NCBI GenBank assembly: GCA_022266195.1
Contig: WHVY01000006.1
Span: 620,001-684,000 of the forward strand
Direction of reading: 5' to 3'
DNA from: Tetranychus cinnabarinus
Lineage: Eukaryota > Arthropoda > Arachnida > Trombidiformes > Tetranychidae
DNA length: 64,000 bases
Positions 27,903-39,264 of the stretch are shown in pieces. Positions within the stretch are counted from its first letter, which is position 1. Every line of letters starts with the position of its first letter. The notes under the pieces were generated by a model, which did no database searches, was not told where the DNA came from, and worked only from the letters and a program-made list of their open reading frames with translations. The position numbers and the translations under genes are program-made.

Positions 27903-28515
27903 AATTAATTGACTAAATTGTCACTGGGCAATTGAACACAAAAATATAATCCAAACAGCTGATCAAATCAACATCATGCGTAGTTGCTAAGTGATTACCA
28001 AGGCTAGCAAACAAAATTTGCATTCAAATTCAATTAAATACTCAAAATAACGCTAAAGTTTTCGCTTTGAGTGAATGCATTCGCCAAGACTGCCAAGATC
28101 AATTAAAGCAACCAAAAGAATTAAGAACTAAATACAATGGAAATCAAATTGTAACATTAATTGTTGATTTACTGAAGCCTTTCAAATAAAGCTCAGTTAT
28201 CTTATTGCCGTTTAAGTCTAATGAGTTAATGATTATCAATTAGAACCATGGATGTTCGTTGACTTGTTTATGAAACTATTAATTTATATTTACGCTTAAT
28301 TATAGCGTTTAATAGAAACAGATTAATTGAAAATATATTTTTGTTTCGTAATTTTGCTTTAAGCTTGGCGGGTTTAGCTCTTTTCTTAGATTTGTAGATG
28401 GCGCTTAGTATGTTGCATGTTTTAGTCAATCTGGTTTCCGCTTCCTAACTTATATTATTTCGTGTTTGGTTTGGCTCTTAGTTTTTTAATTGTTAAAAAT
28501 TAATTTAATTTAATC
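27903..28515. promoter_or_regulatory. Shared upstream region of LIAS (-) and RpL22 (+)
   Basis: The start codons of the two divergent genes are 613 bp apart. The region contains both 5' UTRs and promoters, possibly bidirectional. The only specific site seen is TAGATGGCGCT at 28395-28405. No clear TATA box was assigned. Confidence 0.55.
28396..28404 (+). promoter_or_regulatory. AGATGGCGC promoter motif upstream of RpL22
   Basis: AGATGGCGC lies about 110 bp before the RpL22 start codon. It fits the insect CTCF core AGRKGGCGC and resembles YY1/Pho sites. The same motif recurs near two other gene starts in the window. Confidence 0.4.
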
Positions 28516-29304
28516 ATGGTTGTAAGTATTTTGTATCTTTGTTCTTTTATTCACATTTTCTAATCTGTTCTTATTTGTCTTTTCATCTTCGATAGGTTAC
28601 CAAAACCGCCACTAAGAAAACCTCAGGTAAATCTTCCACTGGTAAAGGTGGTAAGAAGAAGAGGGTCCACTGTAAATTCATCCTTGACTGTAGCCGGCCA
28701 CAGGAAGACGGAATTCTCAATGCTACTGATTTCGTAAGTGTTCATTTTCTTATCGTTTCCCTTTATATTGTAGATGAATAGAAGATCGAGAAAGGTGCTT
28801 TCTTAAGGTCTTCTTATACCCTTTGAATGCTATTACTTCTCGTAGATTAATTACTTCTGAACCATTCCATGCACTAGTATCTAGATCATTTACACTGGTG
28901 ATCGGTTCAGGTACAAATAGAATGTGATTTTCATGTTATCCGCTCTTTTAGCTATACTCGTTACCGTTACCTTTCACCGCATTTTATAATACCTTACACT
29001 CTGTCTAATTTTTCATTCATTCTTCTCTATCTGTATACAGGAAAAATATTTACACGAAAGGATCAAAGTCAATGGTAAAACCGGTAACTTACAAAACAAC
29101 GTGGTCATAGAAAGAAACAAGGCTAAAATTATTGTAACAACCGAGATACCATTTTCCAAGAGATATCTTAAGTATTTGTCAAAGAAATACTTGAAAAAGA
29201 ATAACCTCAGAGATTGGTTGAGAGTAGTTTCTTCAGCTAAAGATTCATACGAACTCAAATACTTCCAGATCAATAATGAAGAGGATGAAGAAGAAGCATC
29301 TTGA
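28516..29304 (+). CDS. RpL22: 60S ribosomal protein L22 (eL22)
   Basis: Three exons: 28516-28521 (ATG GTT only), 28596-28733 and 29041-29304, all joined in phase 0, giving 135 residues (human eL22 has 128). A first coding exon that ends just after the start codon is common in ribosomal protein genes. The body carries eL22 signatures: KKKRVHCKFILDCSRPQEDG, an IPFSKRYLKYLSKKYLKK-type basic helix, NLRDWLRVVSS, YELKYFQIN and an acidic tail (EEDEEE). eL22 is a non-essential surface protein of the large ribosomal subunit that binds 28S rRNA. A poly(A) signal follows 26 bp after the stop. Intron 2 (28734-29040) appears to carry an H/ACA snoRNA. The gene is convergent with the TIR/SLOG gene. Confidence 0.95.
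28785..28918 (+). ncRNA. H/ACA box snoRNA candidate in RpL22 intron 2
   Basis: The order is hairpin - H box - hairpin - ACA. Hairpin 1 has lower stem CGAGAA (28787-28792)/TTCTCG (28837-28842), upper stem GCTTTC (28797-28802)/GAATGC (28825-28830) with one mismatch, and a pocket of 4 and 6 nt between them. The box H consensus ANANNA is met by AGATTA at 28844-28849, 13 nt below the pocket. Hairpin 2 has lower stem CTGAACC (28857-28863)/GGTTCAG (28904-28910) and upper stem CACTAGT (28872-28878)/ACTGGTG (28894-28900). ACA follows at 28913-28915, close to the expected 3' end. The length of about 134 nt and the sense orientation in a ribosomal-protein intron both fit the class. The guide targets were not resolved. 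Confidence 0.6.
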
Positions 29305-30243
29305 TTGGATTATACATCTTGTAATTGGTAATAAAAAGTAATTGACACTATCAAATGAATGTCCCTGCTTGTTATTTCATTTCTTAATACGGTTTAACTT
29401 AAAATGCAGGGTGTACATTTGAATTATCAATTATCTAACTCTAACTTACCCAAATAAGTTCGAGATTGCGAAAGTCCCATGATTTCTAAGTCTACCATTA
29501 GTTTTTGTCTTACTATCGGATTGTGAGAAACTATTGTATTGGTCACACATGACTGTGACCGACTTATTTTATTCTTGAATCGTAATGTTATAGCTCCCTC
29601 TTTAATCTATGAACATTCATTGAATTTTAAAATTCAAATATGTTACCGACTCATTGGCATTCAGCTGGTAACTTCGCCATTGTGATTCTCAAGTCAATTT
29701 TTTAGTAAATCAATATTTCATGTAATAATTGTGATCAAAACCTTGACTTAGAAATGCTAAATTTTATAATTTACACTTTTGTGTAATTTATTTTTCAAAA
29801 ATTAATTTTAAAATATATTTATACATAAAAGTAGGGGAAAATGTACACCTTTTGCAATTGCCTTTGGTTTTATTTTTTGCATATATTGCCGTCATTTATC
29901 GAGAAGCATGAACACAGTAGATCTTCATTAATCGTTGTTATCATTAGTTGCTACCAATAGTTATTTTAGAGTTTTACTTTTCAATATCATTGGCTTATCT
30001 TGATGGTAATAAGTTAAATGGACAAATAAATAATCAAGTAGTCCTAATGTACAGAAGGTTACTCATTGATGATTATCTTTTGATTCATGTACAGCACATT
30101 GAATCGAAGTATCCTGATTTCAAACATGCCAAATCATACAATGAAATTAAATCATTATTGACTGTTGAAATTGTTCTGTACATTACTGTTTAAACTCTAT
30201 TCATTGATTATTCCAATCAATCTGTTTCCTTGGTCCAATTTTA
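29305..30243. other. Intergenic region between convergent RpL22 and the TIR/SLOG gene
   Basis: Contains the 3' UTRs. A plus-strand open frame of 81 codons (29948-30193) has no recognised domain and is not called. Confidence 0.5.
29330..29335 (+). terminator. Poly(A) signal of RpL22
   Basis: AATAAA 26 bp after the stop codon. Confidence 0.75.
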
Positions 30244-33200
30244 TCAACACCTATGAGAGGCAAAACTAATGAAGCTTGAAAACCGATGCCAACGACTTTT
30301 GCTAGTTTTCATTGGTAAACTCGTTTTGACAGGTAAGACTCTTTTCGATGTTTCCTCTTCACTTGTGATTACTTTTTTACTTATTAACGTAACATCGGTT
30401 TCAACCTTTTCTGTTCTATTTATAGTTCGTCGAAATGATCGCCCCTTCACTTTGGTTTTTGTCGCATTCTGAACCATCCTCTGTAGTGATATGGATTCTT
30501 TAATTTTCATGATTATTTGAATAGTCGTTTGAGCCACCTCCTCTGGTGTTGCCTCTCGATCTTCCAACATTTTCCAATCACCTTGATCAACCACATGAGG
30601 TTTGTCAAAAACTTTCCTGGGAAGGTAATATTTACCGGATGCAGCACCACCTAATTGTGAAAAGATGGACAAATATTAGATTAGTAAACAACTGTAAAAC
30701 CATATTTTACCAGATGATTGCATGTCTGTTTTAGCAACACATTTAATCACAACTAACCTGTGCTGCTTATTGGTATAACATAATGATCATTCCAGATAAA
30801 TTCTTGTGCTTCACGAGCTGCTTCTGGTCCTCCTTCAATCAAAATACAAGTATCCAATAATCTGGCAATTGCGGTGTCTCTTTCCTTCATGGATTCGCCT
30901 AAAAACAATGTTTCACCATATGAAAGCGATTGAAATGATCCATCATCAAGCTGTTTACATTTGTCACTAAAGTCCTGGAAAATTAAAAGATAAAATCAAA
31001 CATGTGAATTATAAGCAGATAGCAGAAAACGATTGTAAAGTGATTTCATAAATGGCTCCTTGCTGTTTATTCATTACTAATGCTTCTTTCCTGGAAAACT
31101 GATGATTGAATCCAGAAAATATCACCATTTTATCATTCAACCAATTCATCGATTCAATGTAACAGAGATAAAATGAAAGGAAGCGAGATTTAATCAACAC
31201 TAAAAAATGATTGATTCATCAAAAAATGTCAAAACTGTAGCAAGTTGCACCCGTTATGATGTTTCTTCAATTTTACTTACACTAGCATCTTTTAAGGGTA
31301 AAACATGAACAACTGAGGATTGAAACTGATTGGCATAAGCTTTACGATTCTTAGGAGCCTCTTGTTTGCTTTTTTCATCGAAAAAAGATTTAGCTAATAG
31401 ATGACTGGCTCCATAGAAACCACAAGTGACCACCGTTAATCCATCTACTTTGGTCAATTCTTTACCAATTGCTTTACACAACAATTCAGTCCGTTGGCTT
31501 GTAACTGAAGTACTTCCAATTATGTAAACACAGGTATCTAAATCGGGTAAATTTTTCTTCATGTAGTTGAGAAGATATTGAATTTTGGCTTCTTGAAGTT
31601 CCCATGCATCAGTCTTGGCACAAGGATCTAAAATACGATTGATTCGTCCTTTAAGTACCTCCAAGAAACAAGGGCTATTAACATCCTAATTGGTAAACAT
31701 TCAGAGAAAAGAGAAAGAAGATAAAAGACAATTAGAAAAGGTGTAATGTTAACATTTCAAGAGGGGTTTGTAAACACTTTGTTTTCTTGATTGATGTTTC
31801 AAAGCAATATTTTCAGTTCAATTCTCTACTTCTCTCCCACTTCACCAGATAAAATCGGTTTCATACCTGGATAATAATAGTTCAACAATGTTGGGTAATG
31901 ACAAATGTATTGGTCAAAAAGAGGGAAAATTAACACTCGATCTAATCAAGGCAAAGATCTCTAAAGTTTTACATTTTTTAAAAAGATGGATAAAACAGAT
32001 TTAACTTTGATCTCTATTTCAATCAATTATGTCAAATTGTTATCAAACGGAAGATCAATTTGGTTTATTCAATCTTTCATACACTTTGTCACTTTGTACA
32101 GAGATGATCATCAGATAATTGCCACCTATGAATCAACACAATGTTATCTAGGATAGTCGACAATTCAGACTAAACAAATTTATCGTAAAATAAAAGGAAC
32201 TCACACATTGGATCGGTGTGATTACATGATAGTTATAATAAACATTTATGTTGCCTGAAAATTGTGATTAGCTTTTTTTGTCGCAAAAGTCTCATGGTTA
32301 ATGCTGCTTTTTTCTGATAAATTAAGCTTATCAAGACTATTAATTATAAGCAAAAGAATAAATTAGTAAATAAAAAAACTTGAACACTTGAATTTTCATC
32401 TGAATTGCACAGCTCATTTCAAAAAACTATTGAATATCACTTTTTGATGAAATTAAAATTGGAATAAATGAGTAAAAAAAAGTTATATCAAAAAGCTGTG
32501 ATAACCTGAATAAGATAATATTTCAAACATTGATGAATGATTAGACTAGCAAATCATATGATCATCATAGTTTTATTTATGTTACATAATTATACTGAAT
32601 GGAAACGAATGAAAGTTCATATGAGCTGTACTGATAGAAAAAAATTGAGTCTGGATTTTATTTCTGAATTGACGTAAACTAATATGTTTTTTTATGAGAT
32701 AACTGATAAATTGGAGGAATAATTGTGGCGGCAAGAAAGATAAGCAATATAAAACTGTCTTTTCATGATAATTTGTCTTGAAACAATGTATTATTAAGGC
32801 TTAGGAAAGATTGACATCAATTTGATTATCACCTAGAAACTAAGGTGAAATATGAATGGAAGGAAAGATGGTTGCTTCTTTGGTGAAAACATAAAGAAAA
32901 CAAAATCTTACCAGTGGAAGTTCATCTCTATGAAAATTACTAAACCACGGTGGAGGTGAAACATCTTCAGCTCGAACCAAAATCATTGGTTTCCTTTGTT
33001 CACAATAATAAACATGTTGCTGAGATGTTTTGGAATTGAAATAAGCTTTGGAAGCAATGATGATTACCGCTCCAGCATTGCGCACTTTGCTATGAAACTC
33101 TTTAAACTTTTCCAATTTTTCAGGTCCAATGGACTGTTGAGCTGAAACGGTTGAAGTTTGCCTTTGAACCGGCTTTTTTTTATGAGCAAAATCAATGTTG

Positions 33201-36200
33201 GGATCAACAGGCAATGAGACTGGACGCTTATTCCGTCCACCGTGAGTATTGTGTGTCCAAAGTCCTTCATTGAAACTTGACTCGTGAACACCTTCTTCAA
33301 TGGTTGGTAAATAAGACGGTGTCATTGGTGTTAAATCACATTCCTCTGTGATCTCAATTGAAGTCCAAACATGAAGATCATGCTGTCCAAGAAAAGTCTT
33401 AATCTTGTTAACTAAGGCTGCTTGAGTAGGATGAGCTGAGATGGCAATTAATCGATGGTCTGTAGGTTCACAGGGTTTAAAGTTGGACTCAGTGTCTCGA
33501 GGAATCTCTTTACAAATCTCTTTGACCAATGCTTTTAACCAAGGACGAGGCCAAACTTTACCGTCTTCAATTGAACTATTTCTTTCTGGTTCATAATCTA
33601 CATCAACTGGTTTCCAAGGTTTACATTGCATTGTAGCAAATTGAATGGCTAAACATTCTGGTGGCCAATGGTCGAGAAAATTTATTGGAATAATCTTTTT
33701 ATTTAACAAATCTGCCAATTTAACTTCACGGTTGGTCCATTGAGTTCGCCCGTAAAGTTGCGTTATTAAGGGAATGAAAACTTCACAATTTTTAACAGCT
33801 TCATTCAAATCATCGGCCCAATCAGTTCCAGTTCGTATCTCATCTTTATCCAAATAAACCGAATACCCGTTTGATACCAATTCAGCTTTCAAATCAATCG
33901 CATACTGATAAGCCTCTTGGCGACAGTAGCTAATCATAATCGTTTTACCAGTGCTTTTATTTTTCTTGCTAACTTTCAATTCAATCATTGGTCGATTACG
34001 TCGGAATGTTGTTCTTCTCCTGAAATTAGATAAGAAAAAAAAAGAAATTAGATTTCATGGAATAATAATTGACAATATGTGTGAACATCAACAAATTTCA
34101 ATCAATGGTAAAAATAAGCTGATTTACCGATGAGATTGCTCAAGTTCCTATTGACATGGAATAACAAAACTACTTGAGATTAAGTTGCTCTGATTAGCTG
34201 GTCAAAATGATAATTAATCATTTCATTGAACTAAATCAAGTGACAAGTGCTATTTTCAATAATTTTACATCTATTTATAACTTAATTGTTTATTTGGATT
34301 GGTTCAAACCAGAGTAGTTTTAACATAATATGTTAACTTGATTACTACTTGCCAGTTGAATTATGGATTATATTGAAAGCTTGAATAGCTACAAATGAAC
34401 AAACTTGCGAACCAGTTTTATCTGGAGAATCATCCGGATAAATCTTAATTAGTTTTGGTTTAATTTCCATAAATGAATGGTTACTCAGAACAATAAAAAA
34501 TGTATGAACCATTAGACAAAAGCTAATCAGTAGACAGTCTAAATGACGATGGGTAATTAAATTGTGACGAATCTTGAAAGAATTGCAAGATTCTTGATGA
34601 GCCTCATAATTTAATGATTAATATCTTATCAACAGAATAACAATTTTTATGTGACTTTCAATAGGCATTCATTAAATCAATTGAATAACCGAAATTTTGA
34701 AACATTCAAAATGGTTAACCATTAAATCAAGATTAGTCTATTAATGTGGCAATTGTTTCCAATTTGATGAAGATTATTGGATTACTATTAAGATGCAAAC
34801 TAAACAATCAAAGAGTAATCATTTTATGGATATTATCATCTTCGAGTCATCCTTTTTTGCTATTCAAGTATGATTGATAAAGCATAATTAGTTGATTTAG
34901 ACCGCAATCAAAGCATGTAATCAATGTTGAATCTGAATTACTATGTTATTCAGGTAATTTTAACACAGATCTTTCAACAAGTACAAATTTGTACATTTGC
35001 TTGATGCATCTTCCGCTATTTTTCATGTAAATTGTCAAGGTTAATGATAATTCAAATAATCAAAACAAAGGATATGGAACTTGATTACAATTGAAACAAA
35101 AAAACCAATTGTTATCGTCATCAGCCGTCTCTACATTAGCATCATTACAATAATGACTATAGATGAAAAATCCAGAAGATAGCAATTGTTCTTGATCAAT
35201 AACAATAAAGGACAATTTAACTATTGGCCTTTCCCATCGTCAGTGAATCGCTCATTGATTGTTGACTCTTGTTTCCATGTTAGTCTCAAAATTTTTTGTT
35301 AGGGCGAACCCGAATCTTGATAATAGTAATTATATGTGGTTACAACAATTATTGGCAACAAATGCTTCCGTAGGTGACTGGTTAAAATGCAATCACAGGT
35401 CGATGAGTTGATAATAATTTCAAGATGAGAGCTAATTTGCTTCTCTTAACTACTCATTTAAAATAAACATCTCTGGAAAGGTTAGCTCTTAATACTAGTC
35501 AGTAGACAATATCAACAACATCCTTGAACTGGTGTATCTGATAAATATGAATGTAATTCATCTGAATGATAAGAAACACTGAATCAAAGGTATCAAGATC
35601 GGTAAAATGTAAAACTAAAAAGGTAAAGAATCGACAAATTCTAAGAAAAGGTATTGTTTGATTAAGGCACATTAATCTTGAAGGAAAGGTAATGCTGTGT
35701 TTTAGTGGAAGGAATGAGGCTGAAGATGATGGTGAATGAAGGTGAAGTAGATGATATATATTGATATTTCAAGGATGAAAGTGAGACGCTCTACTTAAAG
35801 GTAAATTAAAGACTTTCTTAAGGCATTTGAATTGTTGTTCCTAAACTCTGCAATATACTATTAACATACAAGTTATTTTATATTTTTTGATTGCCTTTTG
35901 ACTAACTTGAAGTACAACCTGGTTATTGAACACTGAGTGTGAATAGCCTTAGGGTTGATATCGGTAGAGAGTTATTGGGAAAGCTATTGATAGCTTTTCG
36001 GTTTACAGATAAATGTATCTGGCTGCGTAAATTGGGTAAATATGGAAGTCTTTTCAAATTCATTATCAGCAAAAAAAACTTTCAATCTGCTTTTTTCTCC
36101 TTCATTATCAACAATTTGAGTTTAGATTTCATATTCTGGAACGTTCAGGTTATATTAAAGGCTAACTCGTAAAACAGGAAACTCTTTCTTCTCTCTTTTG

Positions 36201-39200
36201 ATTCTATCAAAGATTGACAATCGTTATTACCGATTTTTTTTCATCAAAATCGTCATCGGTAAAACCCGGTTAGATACCGATGCAAGATTCAAGAGAAGAA
36301 TTGAATTAAGACTTATTGCTCATTTCTTGATTTTTGCAGAGATTTTTTCTTTCTTTATAGTAACGTCAATCATCGTATTAACCGGAGTTGAATTAACTCT
36401 TTTTTGGGCAAACTTTCGCTCTTTGAAACATCAGGTTTCAGTGGTTTTGGGTATGTACACAGGTTACTCTGGAATAAAGAAAAATACTTTTTACATGTAT
36501 GTATTACAATCATCTTCATCAACTTCACTTTTTCCTTTTCCAAAGCATAATAATCATCGTTTTTTGATTAGTTGGTCTCTCTTTCATTCTTGTTTGATTG
36601 AAGATCTTTTGAGAAGTACTAACCAAGAAGAGTTGATTATTTATTACCATCATCATTGTTTGTGTGTAACATAGTTAACCTTGAATTTCCGGCTAACCTT
36701 GCTAAATTGATTGAGAGGGGTTGTTGGAGAGGAGTAATAGGGTTTTTTTGTATCTAGCAGAAGTCAAACAAAAGCGTGAAATGGGGAGGAAAAGAGGGAG
36801 TAGGTTCAATGGTGGCGGGTAATTTAGAAATAATTGACAGTCAAAAGTAGAGGCACGTGTAGAAGGTAAAAGCAAATGTAACACAATGAAGATGGACGAT
36901 GAGAATGATGAGAGTGATGCTAATGGAGAGGGATATGCACGACAAGGCCAGCTAAGGAGTTGAAATGGATATGTTGATGACGCTGATGAGATTTGATGGT
37001 TATCTTACATGATATTACGTTTTTTGGAGCTTCTACGCCATGTATCTACTTTCCAACTATCCATTCGATCATCTGTTGATGTTGGTGTGGTGACAACTTG
37101 TTTTCCTAGCGATGTCAATTTACCATCAATTTCAAGGCCAACATTGGAGTCTCCTCTGGCATCTTTAATGGCTGGACATGAAGATGTAAAAGAACCACTC
37201 AGGTTTGGTCTTAAGAGAATGTTTTGGTTAACTAGAATATCCAGCAAGGTTAACTGGTCCTCATGAGATCGAACAACTGGCCATTCATTGCGATCAATGA
37301 AACGGTAGTCCATAAATTTGGCTAATTTACTGCTGTTTTCCGAGTCTCGAAAAATGTCATCGAGAATTCGTCGGAGGTCACTTAAGGTACAATCATAGTT
37401 TGTGAAAATAGAACCAAGATATTCGCCCGAATCAGTTAAAACCCCTATTCTGGGTTTATCTAGAATGTAAATAATGAAAAAAATAAATTATCAGTACATA
37501 AATGACAATCACAGATAAAACGTAAAGAGATGTGAATGCAACAGTGAGAGTGAAAAACAATACTCGGTGCATTGGTTCAATACATTAACCAATTTGTTAC
37601 ATTTGCTGTACTTGAGTACTCAAAATAATTACAGAATACACACCAAACAAGAACCCTCAATGTAACAAATGGTCGTTTAACTTGTCTTCAAGCATGCTAG
37701 AGCTGATTTCCAATTGCGTAAGAATAGAAACACGATTGTTCTAATGACTGGTAATATTCACAAAAATTGCTGCTACTTTCACATTAATTCACATAATTAT
37801 CATTGGAAGAGACGAAAATTTAACTTACCATAAACTTTTCGGATACAAACAATGTTTCTTTTGTTCACCAGGTTACAAAACCTTAATTTACATTCCTGAG
37901 ATTTAGTCAGAGGCCATCTAGTCAAGGGTTAAGATGGGATAAAAGGGGAGAATAGGAAAGGGAAAGAAAAAAAAGCGTTAAAAACTGAGAAACACAGGAA
38001 AGGCTGATTGAATGTTTTGAAAAAACAGTTTGTTATCAGATCGGCATAAATATTATCATTATGTATCATTGGGCCAACAGTAGTTTATGTGAAATCATCT
38101 TATGCTTAACATGACTAAAGTGTTACTTTTTAATCTCTTTTATTTTCCCTAAATCAATTGCAAAGGGCATGGGAAAATAATGGAAAAGGCTAAAGTAAAT
38201 TTCATGGAATGACAATGATCAAGTTTCAAATGATGTAAAAACTACAAGTTGGCTTAATGATAAATGGATTGACTCAATCAATGAACAAGAGCTAAAAAAT
38301 AATGGCTGATGAACTTGTTCAACATGATCTGAAAGAAAAAAACAGAAATGATTTGCATCAACCAGACAACATAGTTTAACATTACATTTTTGTTTCATTA
38401 AATTGGCTTTTATGTAAACTGTAAATGATTCAGGAGATGTTGCTAAAAATGATTATCAACGTAAATCAAACATGAAGCTGCAAGTCTAGAGAATTTGGAT
38501 TTTCTCTTAAGATTTGTCTTTTTTCTTCAATGAAAGTGAAATAAATAATTTAAAGTTACCTCAAGTACTACTAATAGCTTCAAGGGAAATACCTATTAAC
38601 AAGAGGTGAATAGGTCGATGGTGAAGTTAACAATTTAGGTAAAAAGGAAAAAAATGGTTGGCCTTAAAACAAATTGAGATAATGGCGGAACTGACGTTAG
38701 TGACATCGATTTAGGAGGGTTTGATGGAGATATTTGGAAAGTTTAAAATTTCCAGTTCAAAAATTTTTCAATCTTAATAACTGAGAAGAAGAAAATTGCC
38801 AATTACCCTTCTTTACTGAAGAATGCATAATTTTTGGGTAGATTTGATATTTGTTCGGCTATTATTCTTCTTAATTCATCAATAGACATTGATTCCTTGT
38901 CAACAACAATAGAACCCAAAAGGAGATGATTTTTGTACTCCAAATCAATCAGTTCAGATGAACCACAAAGGTGACGAATTATCATTCTTTCATCAACTAA
39001 AATTACACCAAAAACTTTTCTACAGGAAAAAGAGTCACGAGAAACCACGATTGAACCCGGTACTGTAGAGGAGGCTGAAGGAGAGGTTAAAGTTGAATGG
39101 TGATGATTAAATAAATTGATGATATGAGAAGGTGGCTTGTTGCTTTCAGAAACCACCATTTCGTTGTTATTGTTACTGGTATGATTGTTGTTATTAATAC

Positions 39201-39264
39201 TTGTATTATTAGCACTATTACTAATACAATTGGTATTATTAACAATTGGTGAAGTAAGTTGCAT
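30244..39264 (-). CDS. Multidomain TIR-SLOG signalling protein with N-terminal ubiquitin-like repeats
   Basis: Seven minus-strand exons: 39264-38807, 37917-37829, 37459-37009, 34019-32912, 31685-31281, 30974-30758 and 30650-30244. All junctions are GT-AG and phase-compatible; the sum is 3135 nt, 1044 residues. Residues 1-75 are Asn/Ser/His-rich. Residues 83-182 and 184-268 are two copies of a beta-grasp-like repeat (LGSI...LRRI, then WPL/WPV...NIVCIR/NILLRP). Residues 359-468 are a TIR domain (IMISYCRQEA; YSVYLDKDEIRTG) with E431 in WTNREV at the NADase glutamate position. Residues about 521-681 are a second TIR-like domain with no Glu there. Residues about 752-915 are a SLOG domain (CVYIIGSTSV, GGPEAAREA 885-893, STGGAASG 908-915). 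A basic, Ser/Thr-rich tail follows. No ARM or SAM domains are present, so it is not SARM1. The start was chosen at 39264 because the upstream frame has no ATG. The domain assignments are mine by eye. Confidence 0.85.
31686..32911 (-). other. Intron 4 of the TIR-SLOG gene
   Basis: Phase 0 intron (donor GTAAGATTTTG, acceptor ACCAATTAG) separating the second TIR-like domain from the region leading into SLOG. No exon or other element was seen inside. Confidence 0.75.
34020..37008 (-). other. Intron 3 (3 kb) of the TIR-SLOG gene
   Basis: The donor GTAAGA at 37008-37003 and the acceptor at 34021-34020 join ATC AT|G AGA in frame. The intron is AT-rich. On the opposite strand a 158-codon open frame (36198-36674) has no recognised domain; it is the longest frame outside the called genes. 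Nothing else was seen. Confidence 0.7.
37460..37828 (-). other. Intron 2 of the TIR-SLOG gene
   Basis: 369-bp intron with donor GTAAGTTA and acceptor TTTACATTCTAG, phase 1. No other content was seen. Confidence 0.8.
37918..38806 (-). other. Intron 1 of the TIR-SLOG gene
   Basis: 889-bp intron joining GG|A so that the protein reads KEG-WPL. An ATGGCGG motif near 38683 and a 33-nt open stretch with splice-like ends (about 38561-38593) were noted, but the latter does not fit the phase. Confidence 0.7.

Noticed and set aside
33064..33300. Alternative frame within the TIR-SLOG exon 4
   Set aside because: Shadow frame of the called coding exon.
38561..38593. 33-nt micro-exon in TIR-SLOG intron 1 with splice-like ends
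   Set aside because: Its phase does not fit the donor of exon 1, and the 37917-37829 exon alone restores the repeat.
30244..39264. SARM1 orthologue
   Set aside because: No ARM repeats or SAM domains, and a SLOG domain follows the TIR; the architecture differs.
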